Shown piece by piece: positions 1 to 8,076 of a stretch of DNA of 64,000 nt; position 1 is the stretch's first letter; every line of letters begins with the position of its first letter. Under the pieces are notes generated by a model, which worked only from the letters and a program-made list of their open reading frames with translations, ran no database searches and was not told the DNA's origin. A program made the translations under genes and the position numbers. Source of the stretch: Christensenella sp. UBA2853 (GTDB taxonomy: Bacteria; Bacillota; Clostridia; Christensenellales; Aristaeellaceae); contig DEFL01000005.1 of the NCBI GenBank assembly GCA_002350845.1, positions 169,691-233,690 on the forward strand, in the 5' to 3' direction.

Positions 1-342
1 TCTCGCCTTGCAGTTGTCTGTACCGCCCTGGCAGACCACACGGGCGACCTTCTTTACGCTTTCGCCGGCCTCAACACCCATGATGGCTGCAATTTTCTTG
101 GCCACTTCAGATCCGCCGACAGGGCAGGCAGCGACAGGCGCTTTCCCGCTGGCAATGGCATCCGCGCAGCCGTCGCATCCGGGATATCCGCAGCCGCCAC
201 AGTTGGCACCGGGCAGCGCTTCACGGACTGCATCGCGGGTGGGGTTTGATTCAATAGCAAAGACTTTGGCGGTCCAGGTCAGGAGAATGCCAAACAGCAC
301 GCCCATGACGCCAAGGACCACAACAGCCCACAGGATATTCAT
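1..342 (-). CDS. rnfB: Rnf complex subunit B, N-terminal part (cut by window edge)
   Basis: Only the first 114 codons are inside the window; the gene runs off the left edge. The N-terminus is one hydrophobic segment (residues about 4-25), followed by a Cys motif of the NCGGCGYPGCDGC type (about residues 49-61) and a further Cys-Pro, which is the FeS (PF04060-like) cluster-binding domain of RnfB. In the Rnf family RnfB is the ferredoxin-facing iron-sulfur subunit that passes electrons into the membrane complex. The ATG at 342 lies 23 bases after the rnfA stop, and the gene is last of the visible rnfC-D-E-A-B series. Identity is clear from motif and context. Confidence 0.93.
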   Translation of the reverse strand, partial: MNILWAVVVLGVMGVLFGILLTWTAKVFAIESNPTRDAVREALPGANCGGCGYPGCDGCADAIASGKAPVAACPVGGSEVAKKIAAIMGVEAGESVKKVARVVCQGGTDNCKAR

Positions 343-365
343 CCTTCATTTCCTCCCTTTCAGCG

Positions 366-941
366 TCAGATCAGGCCGCCGAAGCCCATGAAGGATATGG
401 CCATGAGACCGGCCGTGATCAGGGCTCCGGGAGAACCCTTCATCCACTTGGGCATATTCGACAGCTCAAGGCGTTCACGGATACAGGACAGCAGCAGAAG
501 CGCGAGGGTAAAACCAAGCGCAGAGCAGCAGCCGCTGAACGTGGCCTCGAGGAGATTCCAGCCGTCGGTGATGTTGTTGATCGCCACAGCCAGAACGACG
601 CAGTTCGTTGTAATCAGGGGCAGATAGACGCCCAGTGCCTGGTAGAGAGAGAACGACAGCTTTTTGAGCGCATTCTCAACGACCTGCACCAGAACAGCAA
701 TGACCAGAATGAAAGCAATAGTCTGCAGGTACCCGAGATTAAACGGAGTGAGGAGATAATACTGAATGAGCCAGGTGATAAAGGATGCAAGGGTAATGAC
801 GAAGGTCACCGCCATGCCCATGCCCAGCGCTGTGTCGAACTTCTTGGAAACACCCAGGAACGGGCAGATGCCGAAGAACTGGCACATGACGTAGTTGTTC
901 ACCAGGATGTATCCGATCAGCATGGAAAGATAGACGTTCAT
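366..941 (-). CDS. rnfA: Rnf complex integral membrane subunit A
   Basis: The product has 191 residues, the usual length of RnfA, and is made almost entirely of membrane segments. It opens with the family pattern LIGYILVNNYVMCQFFGICPFLG, which here includes the conserved Cys residues thought to hold an intramembrane iron-sulfur centre together with RnfE. RnfA and RnfE are homologous and insert with opposite topology (family knowledge). The start overlaps the end of rnfE by four bases (ATGA), so translation is probably coupled. It belongs to the energy-conserving ferredoxin:NAD+ oxidoreductase that pumps Na+ or H+. Confidence 0.96.
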   Translation of the reverse strand: MNVYLSMLIGYILVNNYVMCQFFGICPFLGVSKKFDTALGMGMAVTFVITLASFITWLIQYYLLTPFNLGYLQTIAFILVIAVLVQVVENALKKLSFSLYQALGVYLPLITTNCVVLAVAINNITDGWNLLEATFSGCCSALGFTLALLLLSCIRERLELSNMPKWMKGSPGALITAGLMAISFMGFGGLI

Positions 942-1573
942 GCAGCAGCCTCCTTCCTGGTGTTCTTATTCTGGATCGCAGTACGGATAAAGTTGACAAT
1001 GATCATCATCAGGCCCAGGGTGACAAATCCACCGGGCACCTGGTTCATGACCGCCATCGGCTGATAGGCTTCAGGCATCATCTGCAGTCCGAAGATCGTG
1101 CCGGAGCCGAACAGCTCACGGACGCAGGAGAGCAGCGTAATGGAGCAGGTGAAGCCCAGTCCCATGCCCAGTCCGTCGGCAATGGAGAGGATCGGCGGAT
1201 TCTTTGCCGCATAGGATTCAGCGCGTGCAAAGATAATGCAGTTCACGGTAATGAGCGGAATGTACGTACCCAGGCTTGCACGCAGATCCGGAAGGAAAGC
1301 CTGCATCATCAGGTCGATGAGCGTCACGAAGCTCGCGATGATGACGATGTAGGAAGGAATACGGACCTTTTCCGGAATGATGTTGCGCAGAAGCGAGATG
1401 AACAGGTTGGAGAACACCAGAACGAAGGTCGTGGCAAGACCCATGCCGACGCCGTTCATGGCCTGCGTGGTAATGCCCAGGGTCGGGCACATGCCCAGCA
1501 TCAGGACAAAGGTGGGGTTCTCAACAATCAAACCGTTGAGAAACACGCTGAGAAAATTCTGCTTCTTATGCAT
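938..1573 (-). CDS. rnfE: Rnf complex integral membrane subunit E
   Basis: The 211-residue product has about six membrane segments. It carries the RnfE signature near residues 19-35 (ENPTFVLMLGMCPTLGITT), which includes the conserved Cys, and a second Cys-bearing loop further on (ITLLSCVRELFGSG). The family forms the membrane core of Rnf with RnfA. Its start codon lies inside the last codons of rnfD (8-base overlap), so rnfD and rnfE are directly adjacent. In clostridial rnfCDGEAB operons rnfG normally sits at this junction, and here there is no room for it. Confidence 0.96.
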   Translation of the reverse strand: MHKKQNFLSVFLNGLIVENPTFVLMLGMCPTLGITTQAMNGVGMGLATTFVLVFSNLFISLLRNIIPEKVRIPSYIVIIASFVTLIDLMMQAFLPDLRASLGTYIPLITVNCIIFARAESYAAKNPPILSIADGLGMGLGFTCSITLLSCVRELFGSGTIFGLQMMPEAYQPMAVMNQVPGGFVTLGLMMIIVNFIRTAIQNKNTRKEAAA

Positions 1574-2501
1574 GCTTCTTCACCTCCCCGAAGATTTTCG
1601 GAACCGTGAAGCGGTCAATCAGAGGCGTCATGACATTCATGAAGAGGATCGCGAAGGAGCAGCCTTCGGGATAGTTGGCGAAAGCGCGGATGACAAAGAG
1701 CAGCACGCCGCAGCCCACACCCATGATGATGCGTCCCAGATCACTCACCGGGCTGGTGACGTAATCGGTGGCCATGAAGAAGGCACCGAGCATCAGTGCG
1801 CCGGAGAGGATTTCACTGGTGGCCATCTGAAGTCCGTCTTTGAGCAGATAGAGAACGAACACCGTTCCGATAAAGCAGACCGGAATCTTCCAGTCAATGA
1901 TCCCGCGGATAATGAGGTATACACCGCCCAGAATGATGGCGATCTTGCAGGTCTCGCCCAGAACGCCGGGCACATTGCCGATGAGCAGCTGCCAGAGGCT
2001 GACTGCTTCACCGTTGGCCAGCTGGGCAAGCGGCGTAGCGGAAGAGGTGGCATCCACCATGTACTTGGTTGCCGGATAGGTGCCCATGATGGTTCCCCAG
2101 GACACGAACAGCACAGCACGGGCGGTCAGGGCCGGGTTCATGAAGTTGCTTCCCAGTCCGCCGAAAATGCCCTTGACCAGAATCATGGCAATGGCAGCGC
2201 CGACAATCGGAATCCAGACCGGTGCGTTGGCAGGCAGGTTGTAGGCCAGCAGAAGGCCGGTGACCACTGCGCTCCAGTCGCCCACTGCAATCTTCTGATT
2301 GGTCAGCTTCTGGTAGAGGTATTCAAAGAGCACACACGCGATCACAGAGGTCGCGATGAGTTTTGCCGCACCCACACCAAACAGGACAATGCTGGCAATG
2401 CCCGCAGGGGCCAGTGCCAGGCAGACTTCCTGCATGATGCGTTTTGTTGTTACGCCGTCCCGGATGTGCGGCGAGGACGTGATGATCAGTTTCTTTTGCA
2501 T
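1566..2501 (-). CDS. rnfD: Rnf complex membrane subunit D (covalent FMN)
   Basis: The protein has 311 residues with multiple membrane segments, and the N-terminus LIITSSPHIRDG is typical of RnfD/NqrB proteins. The motif DATSSATPL (residues about 150-158) fits the S-x-A-T site whose Thr (T156) carries covalently bound FMN in this family. A covalent FMN implies that an ApbE flavin transferase is present elsewhere in the genome. The gene follows rnfC by three bases and overlaps rnfE, so the five visible rnf genes are one transcription unit. RnfD would pass electrons between RnfC or RnfB and the missing partner RnfG. Confidence 0.96.
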   Translation of the reverse strand: MQKKLIITSSPHIRDGVTTKRIMQEVCLALAPAGIASIVLFGVGAAKLIATSVIACVLFEYLYQKLTNQKIAVGDWSAVVTGLLLAYNLPANAPVWIPIVGAAIAMILVKGIFGGLGSNFMNPALTARAVLFVSWGTIMGTYPATKYMVDATSSATPLAQLANGEAVSLWQLLIGNVPGVLGETCKIAIILGGVYLIIRGIIDWKIPVCFIGTVFVLYLLKDGLQMATSEILSGALMLGAFFMATDYVTSPVSDLGRIIMGVGCGVLLFVIRAFANYPEGCSFAILFMNVMTPLIDRFTVPKIFGEVKKHA

Positions 2502-2504
2502 GCC

Positions 2505-3914
2505 TCAGCCCTCCTTCTCCGCATTTGCTTTGGCTTCCTTTGCAGCCTTTTCTTTCGCCATTTCTTCCTGTCTCTGCTTTTCAAGGTCAGCTGCTGCCTT
2601 GCGGCGTGTCTGGATGACGCGCTTGCCCTGGCGGAAGGACTGGGTCAGCATCCGCTTGGCGGGGCAGACAAAGGTGCAGGCGCCGCATTCAATGCAGTTC
2701 ATGACGCCGAGCTTCTCTGCATCCTCATAGCGGTTGTTACGGATATAGAGGTCCATGAGATAGGGGGACAGTTTCATCGGGCAGCCTCTCTGACATCTGC
2801 CGCAGCGGATGCAGGGACTTTCTTCAGGTTCTGCCGCTTCCTTGCCCAGGGCAAGGATACCGGAGGAACCCTTGGTGACCGGGATTTCCAGATCGTTGAT
2901 GGCCATGCCCATCATGGGACCGCCATTGAGGATCTTGATGACGCCGGCCTGAAGACCGCCGCAGGTATCGAGCAGGAGCGAAATCGGCGTACCGATGCGC
3001 ACCCTGTAGTTGCCGGGATTGTTCACAAGACCGCCGACCGTCGTCACACGCTCAACGAGCGGCTTGCCCTTGCGGATCGCCTCATCGATGGCAAAAACCG
3101 TGCCGACATTCAGAACAACACAGCCTGTGTCAATGGGCAGCCCGCCGTTGGGCACCTGACGGCGCGTGATCGCGTAAATCAGCTGTTTTTCACCGCCCTG
3201 CGGATAGGAGACCGGAAGTCCCTTGACCGTAATGCCGCCCATGCCTTCCGCTGCCTTCTGCAGTGCCGCGATGGCATCCGGCTTGTTGTTCTCAACGCCG
3301 ATCACCGCATCCTTGACGCCAAGAGCAGACATCACAATGTGCACACCGTCAATGATTGCGCCCGATTCCTCGAGCATCAGACGATGGTCTGCGGTCAGGT
3401 ACGGCTCGCATTCTGCACCGTTGATGATCAGCTTTTCGATCGTCTTGCCCGGACCGGGTGTCACTTTGACCTGCGTGGGGAACGTTGCGCCGCCCATGCC
3501 GACAATGCCGGCTGCACGGATGGCATCCTGAAGTTCCTTGGCGCTGAGCGTTTCCGGATGATCGCAGGGTGTCAGTTCGACCCATTCATCCTTGTAATCA
3601 TTTTCAATGACAACCGCCTGGACTGTTACGCCGCTGGCAAGCAGGCAGGGGCGGATCTCGTCCACAGTACCGGAAACAGATGCGTGCACCGGAGCGGAAA
3701 CAAAGCCGCCGGCTTCACCAATCACCTGTCCAACAAGAACATGATCGCCTTTTTTTACCACCGCTTTGGCCGGCGCGCCGATGTGCTGAGAAAGCGGAAT
3801 GACAACACGGGCCGGTGCGGGCACATCAATGATGGCATTGCCGCCGTTGACAGCCTTTCCGTTCTTACCTTCTCTGGGATGCACACCGCCAGGAAACAGA
3901 TGAGTTCCAAACAC
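2505..3914 (-). CDS. rnfC: Rnf complex NADH-binding iron-sulfur subunit C
   Basis: The 469-residue product starts with the RnfC pattern GGVHPREGK, has an NADH/FMN-type central domain with glycine-rich segments (GMGGATFPTQVK near 139-150), and ends with two 4Fe-4S motifs (C368/371/374/378 and C407/410/413/417). A charged Ala/Lys/Glu-rich tail follows, as is common in RnfC. The start is GTG at 3914, preceded by a purine-rich Shine-Dalgarno stretch (GGAAGGGGG). It is the first gene of the rnf operon. RnfC is the peripheral subunit that reduces NAD+. Confidence 0.96.
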   Translation of the reverse strand: MFGTHLFPGGVHPREGKNGKAVNGGNAIIDVPAPARVVIPLSQHIGAPAKAVVKKGDHVLVGQVIGEAGGFVSAPVHASVSGTVDEIRPCLLASGVTVQAVVIENDYKDEWVELTPCDHPETLSAKELQDAIRAAGIVGMGGATFPTQVKVTPGPGKTIEKLIINGAECEPYLTADHRLMLEESGAIIDGVHIVMSALGVKDAVIGVENNKPDAIAALQKAAEGMGGITVKGLPVSYPQGGEKQLIYAITRRQVPNGGLPIDTGCVVLNVGTVFAIDEAIRKGKPLVERVTTVGGLVNNPGNYRVRIGTPISLLLDTCGGLQAGVIKILNGGPMMGMAINDLEIPVTKGSSGILALGKEAAEPEESPCIRCGRCQRGCPMKLSPYLMDLYIRNNRYEDAEKLGVMNCIECGACTFVCPAKRMLTQSFRQGKRVIQTRRKAAADLEKQRQEEMAKEKAAKEAKANAEKEG

Positions 3915-4000
3915 GGATCAGGGTCCCCCTTCCATATAGACAGCCGCATGTTTGGCGGCTTTTCTAACACTTTTGCTTAAAGGTCATGGAGTGCTTGGTC

Positions 4001-4009
4001 ATTATACCA
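4001..4009 (-). promoter_or_regulatory. Extended -10 promoter of the rnf operon
   Basis: Read on the minus strand there is ATGGTATAAT, a perfect TATAAT with the upstream TG that defines an extended -10. No good -35 is seen at 16-18 bases. Transcription would start about 80 bases before rnfC. Confidence 0.6.
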
Positions 4010-4122
4010 TAGTTTTTGCACATGAACCAGACCAACCTTGGTTTTTCTTGGTTCCTTTTCTCATTCTTTCCGATTTTGAGACGGCCTGACAAAAAACGCA
4101 CGGTTTTCTTTATGGAAATCGC

Positions 4123-4156
4123 TGAAAAAACGGGCCGTTTGACACGAAAGTGTCAA
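4123..4156 (-). terminator. Possible terminator of recN
   Basis: A perfect 7-bp stem with a 4-base loop (TTGACAC-TTTC-GTGTCAA read on the minus strand) overlaps the recN stop codon. It is followed by a short AACGGCCCGTT stem and a run of six T. This may end the long tatD-to-recN transcript before the rnf promoter. Confidence 0.45.
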
Positions 4157-5886
4157 TTGGTGCTCTGCGGCGCAATGCCGTCGCGCACCGCGCGGAAGTT
4201 CGCAGCCGAGGACAGCATGTGCGCAGCGTGCGCCTGGGCACTGGTATCGGTTCCGTCCGTGCCGGAGATCATTCTCCCCACCTCGTGAATCCGCTCTTCG
4301 TCGGTCAGAAGATGCACACTGGTATTCGTGCGCCCGCCCTCCTCATGCTTTTCCACGAGGAACTCATGGTCCGCCATCGCCGCGATCTGCGGCAGATGGG
4401 TCACGCAGATGACCTGGCGCGATCTCGCAATCAGCGACATCTTTTCAGCCACCACCTGCGCCATGCGGCCGGAAATCCCCGTGTCGATCTCATCAAACAC
4501 CATGCAGCCCACACCGCCGCGCTCGGCTTCGAGTGACTTCAGTGCCAGCATGATACGGGAGAGCTCACCGCCGCTGGCAATTTTCGACAGGCCTTTGAGC
4601 GGTTCACCCGGATTGGCAGAGATCATAAACTCCACCGCGTCCTCCCCCAGCGGCTGCGGCAGCTGCTGACGGGCCGGCGGCGGGGCAAAGGACACGCTGA
4701 ACGCTGTCTTTTCCATGCCCAGATCTGCGAGCTGCGCCATCATGTTCTTTTCAAACGCTTCAGCCAGTGCATGACGCGAAGCACTCAGCTCCCTGGCTTT
4801 CTGGCGGTAGGCGGCCAGCAGTTTCCTGTGCTGCTGGGTGACTGCTTCAAGCTGCTCGTCAAGGGATGCCAGGGAATCATATTCCTCCTGCATCTGCCCG
4901 GCCTTTTCCAGAATGGCTTCAATGGTTTCCCCGTAGGTCTTTTTCAGATGACGGATCAGTTCGAGCTTCTGGTCCACCTGCTGGGCACGCCGCGGATCAA
5001 ACTCATTGGTTTCCAGCATGGAGGCGATTTCATACCCTGCTTCCTCCAGCTCATAGTATGCGCTGGAGATCCTTTCAGAGAGCGAAGCGTACTTCGGATC
5101 CAGCTCTGCAATCCCGCTGAGCGCATCCATCGCACCCTTGAGCTGCGTCAGCGCACTCGCCTCTTCACCGGCAGAAAGACAGCCGTGGGCGGTCCGCACG
5201 GCATGAATGATCTTTCCGTTGTGTCTGAGTTTCTGCTGCTCACGCTCGAGTTCCGCATCCTCCCCGGGCTTGAGACGCGCCTTCCGGATTTCATCCAGGG
5301 ATTTTTTCAGCGTCTCCATGCGGAACTGCTTGCGCTCATTTTCTCTGGCCAGGCGGGCATACTGGCGATGGACATCCAGAAACGCCTGGCAGGCCTTCTG
5401 TGTTTCCTCCATCAGCTGCGCATGCCGCTCATCCCCGCTCTCATCAAGAAAACCCAGATGATATCTGGGATCCATAAGAAAACGGCCTTCGTGCTGTCCA
5501 TGCACATCCATAAGCAGTGTTGCGGTCTCCCGCAGAACACCCAGCGGCGTCAGCACGCCGCAGACGCGGCACACATTTCTTCCGCTGGACGTGATTTCCC
5601 GGTACAGTGTGACCTGACCGTCCTCCACAGTGATTTCCTGGCTCGCGAGGTAATCCATGACCTCCACATCACCGGATACGTCAAAGACCGCCTCCACGCT
5701 CGCCTTTCCTTTTCCGGTGCGGATCAGGTCCCTGTCAGCCCGGCCGCCGAGGACCAGGTTCACGGCATCCACCACAATGGATTTGCCCGCACCGGTCTCA
5801 CCGCTCATCACATGCAGGCCCTGGGCAAAATCCAGCGTCAGGTCCTCGATCAGAGCAATATTGCAGATATGCAAAGAAAGAATCAT
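4153..5886 (-). CDS. recN: DNA repair ATPase RecN
   Basis: The 577-residue SMC-like protein has an N-terminal Walker A (GETGAGKS, about residues 30-37) and long coiled-coil arms in the middle (rich in Glu, Arg, Gln). The C-terminal ABC-type half holds the signature LSRIMLALKS and Walker B CMVFDEIDTGISG. This is the standard RecN architecture and length. RecN acts early in double-strand break repair by tethering DNA ends. The gene is last in the tlyA-nadK-argR-recN series that is conserved across Firmicutes, 18 bases after argR. Confidence 0.96.
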   Translation of the reverse strand: MILSLHICNIALIEDLTLDFAQGLHVMSGETGAGKSIVVDAVNLVLGGRADRDLIRTGKGKASVEAVFDVSGDVEVMDYLASQEITVEDGQVTLYREITSSGRNVCRVCGVLTPLGVLRETATLLMDVHGQHEGRFLMDPRYHLGFLDESGDERHAQLMEETQKACQAFLDVHRQYARLARENERKQFRMETLKKSLDEIRKARLKPGEDAELEREQQKLRHNGKIIHAVRTAHGCLSAGEEASALTQLKGAMDALSGIAELDPKYASLSERISSAYYELEEAGYEIASMLETNEFDPRRAQQVDQKLELIRHLKKTYGETIEAILEKAGQMQEEYDSLASLDEQLEAVTQQHRKLLAAYRQKARELSASRHALAEAFEKNMMAQLADLGMEKTAFSVSFAPPPARQQLPQPLGEDAVEFMISANPGEPLKGLSKIASGGELSRIMLALKSLEAERGGVGCMVFDEIDTGISGRMAQVVAEKMSLIARSRQVICVTHLPQIAAMADHEFLVEKHEEGGRTNTSVHLLTDEERIHEVGRMISGTDGTDTSAQAHAAHMLSSAANFRAVRDGIAPQSTN

Positions 5887-5904
5887 GGGGCTTCCTCCCT
5901 GCGC

Positions 5905-6372
5905 TTACTTCAGCAGTTCCTGAATGCGAAGGCGCATGTTCTCCGCTTCCTGGGCAGAATGCGTGGCCATGAAGATGGTGTTGTCCCCGGCCAGCGTGCC
6001 GACGATTTCCCTCCAGCTGCTGGAATCGAGCGCTTCGGCGACCATGTTGGCAGAACCGGAGAGTGTTTTGATCACCACCAGATTCTGCGCTGTCTCAACG
6101 GACACCACAGACTCGGTCATCATCCGGGAGAATCGGCCTGTACCGCCCGGTGCAGTCCGCCGGGGCAGTGAATAGCAGTAAACGCCGTCGGGCGTCATGA
6201 TCTTGACCAGACGCATTTCCCGGATGTCTCTGGATACAGTCCCCTGAGTTACCTGCAGTCCGATCCGCTGCAGGGCAGCAACCATTTCACTCTGGGTCTG
6301 AATGGTTTCTTCCGCAATCAGCTTTCTGATCGCGTCCTGGCGTTCCTTCTTACCGGCTACACTCAGTTCCAT
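5905..6372 (-). CDS. argR: Arginine repressor ArgR/AhrC
   Basis: The product has 155 residues from the ATG at 6372, which is preceded by GGAG at nine bases; an in-frame start 42 bases upstream would overlap nadK and lacks such a site. The N-terminal winged helix-turn-helix contains the ArgR motif QVTQGTVSRDIREM, and the C-terminal arginine-binding hexamerisation domain contains GTLAGDNTIF. ArgR represses arginine synthesis and activates catabolism with arginine as co-effector. No arginine genes lie in this window, so it acts on targets elsewhere. It begins one base after the nadK stop. Confidence 0.95.
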   Translation of the reverse strand: MELSVAGKKERQDAIRKLIAEETIQTQSEMVAALQRIGLQVTQGTVSRDIREMRLVKIMTPDGVYCYSLPRRTAPGGTGRFSRMMTESVVSVETAQNLVVIKTLSGSANMVAEALDSSSWREIVGTLAGDNTIFMATHSAQEAENMRLRIQELLK

Positions 6373-6373
6373 A

Positions 6374-7204
6374 TTATATGCTCCATTCTGTGAGTTTTCG
6401 ATTGACAATATCAAAGTATCCTGTCTGTCCCATCCGGATGAGCGACAGCTTCAGGTCGGAAAACGAGATGTCGACTGTTCTGCCCGCGCGGACCGTATCA
6501 ATGGTTTTTCCGTCGAGCTGCAGCATGCCTTCCATTTCCGGGTCATCCATCATTTCAAAGGTCACCGTGCTCGTCTCCGGCACCACAATCGGACGCGTCT
6601 GCAGACAGTGTGCGCACACCGGCACAATCTCAAGGCACGCCGCCCCCGGCATTACAATCGGCCCGCCCGCACTGAGCGCATAGCCCGTGGAGCCTGTCGG
6701 CGTCGCAACCAGAATGCCGTCGCACCGGTACACCCCGACCTTCTCCCCGTCCACGCTGACGCGAACGCTCATGAGACGCTGCCTCCCGCCGCGGAGAATG
6801 CCGACATCATTGAGTGCCAGCAGGCTGTCATCCCCGTTGATATGAATCAGTCTTCTTCTGTCGCAGGCCGCCTCGCCCGAGAGAAGCGCTTCCAGTGCCT
6901 CCTCCAGACGGTCCGATTCGGCCGCCGCCAGAAATCCCTTGTTGCCGAGATTGATGCCCAGAACCGGGACTTCCCTACCGGCCGCATAGGGCACCGAACG
7001 CAGAATGGTTCCGTCACCGCCCAGTGCCACAATGGCGTCGACACTCACCCCGCGCCGGAGCAGTCCTGTATCCGGAAGCAGATCATGAAGGAAACCCTCG
7101 CAGAACACATCGATTGCCCGGTCCCGCATCCATGCATGGACCTTCAGCGCCGCCGCAGCAGATTCCTCTCTGCCGGCTGGCGCAATGATGCCGCATCGTT
7201 TCAT
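6374..7204 (-). CDS. nadK: NAD kinase
   Basis: The protein is 276 residues long, as expected for the bacterial enzyme. It shows the three diagnostic motifs: GGDGT at 62-66, NDVGI at 132-136 (usually NE/NDxxI) and TPTGSTGYALSAGGP at 168-182. The enzyme phosphorylates NAD+ to NADP+ in the cytoplasm. It sits between tlyA and argR in the conserved Firmicutes order and almost abuts argR, so the genes are co-transcribed. Confidence is high. Confidence 0.96.
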   Translation of the reverse strand: MKRCGIIAPAGREESAAAALKVHAWMRDRAIDVFCEGFLHDLLPDTGLLRRGVSVDAIVALGGDGTILRSVPYAAGREVPVLGINLGNKGFLAAAESDRLEEALEALLSGEAACDRRRLIHINGDDSLLALNDVGILRGGRQRLMSVRVSVDGEKVGVYRCDGILVATPTGSTGYALSAGGPIVMPGAACLEIVPVCAHCLQTRPIVVPETSTVTFEMMDDPEMEGMLQLDGKTIDTVRAGRTVDISFSDLKLSLIRMGQTGYFDIVNRKLTEWSI

Positions 7205-7260
7205 CCCGGTTTCACCTCACTTTATCCATTCCCTCCGGGTGTCTGTCAGACCCGGCCGTC

Positions 7261-8076
7261 TTATTCCTTTTTCAGGTTGGCATGCGCCTGCCGAACCAGC
7301 TCATGAATATAGCTTTCCGTGCACACTTCTGCTTCACCATTGGCTGGACGGATCTCCGCAAGGAACTCCATATTCCCCTTGGGCCCGGTAATGGGCGAAT
7401 AATCCAGCGCCTTCACCTGCCAGCCGAACGTCGGCGCAAAGGCCACCAGATTCCGGAGCACTTCCTCGTGTACCGCACTGTCCCGTACCACGCCGTTTTT
7501 ACCCACCTTGCCGCGTCCCGCTTCAAACTGCGGTTTGACCAGGGTGTAAAACACGCCGTTTTCGCCCATGATCTCCGCCGCAACCGGCAGGATCAGGCGA
7601 ATGGAAATAAAAGAAACGTCCATGACCGTCACGGTCGGGTGAAGGGGCACCATGTCCGGCGTCAGGCTGCGCGCATTGGTCCGCTCCATCAGCGTGACCC
7701 GCGGATCCTGGCGCAGATTCCAGTCAAACTGTCCATACCCCACATCGATCGCATACACATGGCTTGCGCCGTTTTTCAGACACACGTCCGTAAAGCCACC
7801 GGTCGCGCACCCGATATCCATGCAGACCTTGTCTGTCAGGTCAGCATGGAACGAAGCAATGGCTTTTTCCAGTTTCAGACCGCCGCGGCTTGCATAGGGC
7901 TGCGCCTTGCCGCGCACCGTCAGTTCATCCTCGGGCAGCACCATCTCCGATGCCTTTTCAATGCGCTTTTCTCCCCGGTAGACGAGTCCTGCCATAATCG
8001 CCGCCTGCGCCTTTTCCCTGCTCTCACACAGTCCGCGCTCGGTCAGCGCAACATCTGCCCGCTTTTTATCTGTCAT
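7261..8076 (-). CDS. tlyA: TlyA-family rRNA 2'-O-methyltransferase
   Basis: The 271-residue protein begins with an S4 RNA-binding domain (RADVALTERGLCESREKAQ, then ASRGGLKLEKA). An FtsJ-like Rossmann methyltransferase follows, with the SAM loop DIGCATGGFTD (about residues 87-97) and the conserved segment TLVKPQFEAGRG. Family members methylate ribosomal RNA 2'-hydroxyls, and some have been described as haemolysins. The start overlaps the end of dxs by 11 bases. Its place between dxs and nadK is the usual Firmicutes arrangement. Confidence 0.93.
   Translation of the reverse strand: MTDKKRADVALTERGLCESREKAQAAIMAGLVYRGEKRIEKASEMVLPEDELTVRGKAQPYASRGGLKLEKAIASFHADLTDKVCMDIGCATGGFTDVCLKNGASHVYAIDVGYGQFDWNLRQDPRVTLMERTNARSLTPDMVPLHPTVTVMDVSFISIRLILPVAAEIMGENGVFYTLVKPQFEAGRGKVGKNGVVRDSAVHEEVLRNLVAFAPTFGWQVKALDYSPITGPKGNMEFLAEIRPANGEAEVCTESYIHELVRQAHANLKKE

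Noticed and set aside
1377..3980. An 867-codon open frame on the plus strand across rnfD and rnfC
   Set aside because: It is antisense to two certain genes, has no ribosome site, and the sequence is rich in His, Arg and Gly without any motif. It comes from the codon bias of the real genes.
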